A stretch of DNA of 64,000 nucleotides, from assembly GCA_030524055.1 (NCBI GenBank), contig JAUNHH010000002.1, forward strand, positions 63,186-127,185. The letters are read 5' to 3'. The notes beneath the pieces were generated by a model. It saw only the letters and a program-made list of their open reading frames with translations, was not told where the DNA came from and did no database searches. Made by a program: the position numbers and the translations under genes. The stretch is from Actinomycetaceae bacterium (GTDB lineage Bacteria > Actinomycetota > Actinomycetes > Actinomycetales > Actinomycetaceae). This document shows positions 63,432 to 64,000 of this stretch, piece by piece. Numbering within the stretch: position 1 is the stretch's first letter; every line of letters starts with the position of its first letter.

Positions 63432-64000
63432 GTGGACCACACCAATCCATCAACATGGGATAAAGACTTTGCCGAGCGTGTCGCCCAGACTCGCCAAATC
63501 GTTGCTGACCTACACGCTGAACTGCCCCGCTGGGAACTCATTGTGTGGACAGCAGGAAATGTCTCCCAACGCGTCAAAGGCCCCGCTGAAGACGGATCAC
63601 AGGACCTTCTCGTTATTAAGCCTTCCGGTGTGTCCTATGACGATCTCACCGCAGAAACAATGGTGGTCTGCGATTTAGAAGCCAACCTTATTCAAGGTGA
63701 CGGTTCGCCCTCGTCAGATACTGCGGCCCATGCTTACGTCTACGCCCATATGCCCCATGTTGGTGGGGTGGTCCATACCCACTCCACGTATGCCACCGCT
63801 TGGGCTGCACGCGGAGAAGAAATCCCCTGCGTCCTGACCATGATGGGCGATGAATTTGGTGGACCGGTGCCAGTGGGGCCTTTTGCTCTTATTGGCGATG
63901 ATTCTATTGGCCGCGGAATTGTGGAGACATTATCGGTTTCTCGTAGCCCTGCGGTTCTCATGCAAAATCACGGGCCTTTTACTATTGGTAAAGATGCACG
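63432..64000 (+). CDS. araD: L-ribulose-5-phosphate 4-epimerase, 5' part
   Basis: Class II aldolase/AraD family enzyme converting L-ribulose-5-phosphate to D-xylulose-5-phosphate. The frame is open to the window end and about 189 codons are visible. Motifs: LPRWELIVWTAGNVSQRV, LLVIKPSGVSYDDLTAE, DTAAHAYVYAHM, VHTHSTYATAWAARGEEIPCVLT (zinc His pair), MMGDEFGGPVPVGPF and PAVLMQNHGPFTIGKDA. It starts at GTG 63432 with GAGGGG 7 bases upstream. With the transporter just upstream it points to L-arabinose (or a related pentose) use. The gene continues beyond the window. Confidence 0.9.
   Translation, partial: MDHTNPSTWDKDFAERVAQTRQIVADLHAELPRWELIVWTAGNVSQRVKGPAEDGSQDLLVIKPSGVSYDDLTAETMVVCDLEANLIQGDGSPSSDTAAHAYVYAHMPHVGGVVHTHSTYATAWAARGEEIPCVLTMMGDEFGGPVPVGPFALIGDDSIGRGIVETLSVSRSPAVLMQNHGPFTIGKDA

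Overview
The window looks like chromosome of an actinobacterium, most likely of the Actinomycetaceae type. The evidence is moderate-to-high GC, many GTG starts, many genes whose start codon lies 6-7 bases after a TANNNT -10 box (leaderless starts), and gene neighbourhoods typical of the phylum: O-methyltransferase/mrp/DUF1003/MgtE-like; DEAD helicase/ferritin-like/DUF3107/AdnAB; TadA-TadB-TadC with Flp/TadE-like pilins; prfB-ftsE-ftsX-smpB-ssrA. I saw no tRNA, rRNA, CRISPR, transposase or integrase gene. The genus is not certain.

Layout. 0-3.8 kb: conserved minus-strand block (O-methyltransferase, Mrp Fe-S scaffold ATPase, DUF1003, CBS/MgtE-N protein). 3.9-7.2 kb: immunity-like cluster of SUKH and CbrC (UPF0167) domain proteins with an exact 948-bp duplication, then acylphosphatase. 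7.3-9.4 kb: stress protein, a repeat-rich gap, and an MntA/HepT (type VII) toxin-antitoxin pair with its own operator. 9.4-19.2 kb: metabolic genes (VOC/AraC pair, aminopeptidase P, PHP phosphoesterase, MarC, MBL hydrolase, glycogen phosphorylase, AIM24, metallophosphoesterase, ABM protein). 19.2-30.3 kb: DEAD helicase, beta-propeller protein, ferritin-like protein, DUF3107, and the AdnA-AdnB helicase-nuclease. 30.3-36.5 kb: degenerate APH-fold protein, then a Tad/Flp pilus operon. 36.6-42.2 kb: glutamate dehydrogenase, repeat-rich gap, hydrolase, a GntR-ABC transporter operon and a nitronate monooxygenase-like protein. 42.3-51.4 kb: prfB-ftsEX-M23-smpB-ssrA, interrupted after prfB by three paralogous propeller-like genes. 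51.4-55.9 kb: a probable genomic island bounded by duplicated ssrA-downstream sequence, carrying a toxin-antitoxin-like pair and a GC-rich operon that I read as a C-glycoside deglycosidase (alpha plus DUF6379 beta subunit) with a GH35-like glycosidase. 56-59 kb: ASCH protein and small membrane proteins, four of them tandem paralogs. 59.2-64 kb: pentose-type ABC transporter followed by L-ribulose-5-phosphate 4-epimerase, cut by the window end.

Two observations stand out. First, the 12-mer ACGAGGGCGGGG (often TGACGAGGGCGGGG) occurs 22 times exactly in 64 kb, counting both strands, plus about ten one-mismatch copies. It sits as inverted pairs in terminator hairpins, as single intergenic copies, and inside genes where it is read as DEGGA, RGRG, PPS or PALV. 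This layout resembles the DNA-uptake sequences of Neisseria and Pasteurellaceae more than a regulator site. Second, the ssrA-linked island appears to carry an imported C-glycoside-cleaving operon. The window also holds a family of palindromic dispersed repeats, two of which form a conserved 250-260 bp two-part unit that contains the 12-mer.
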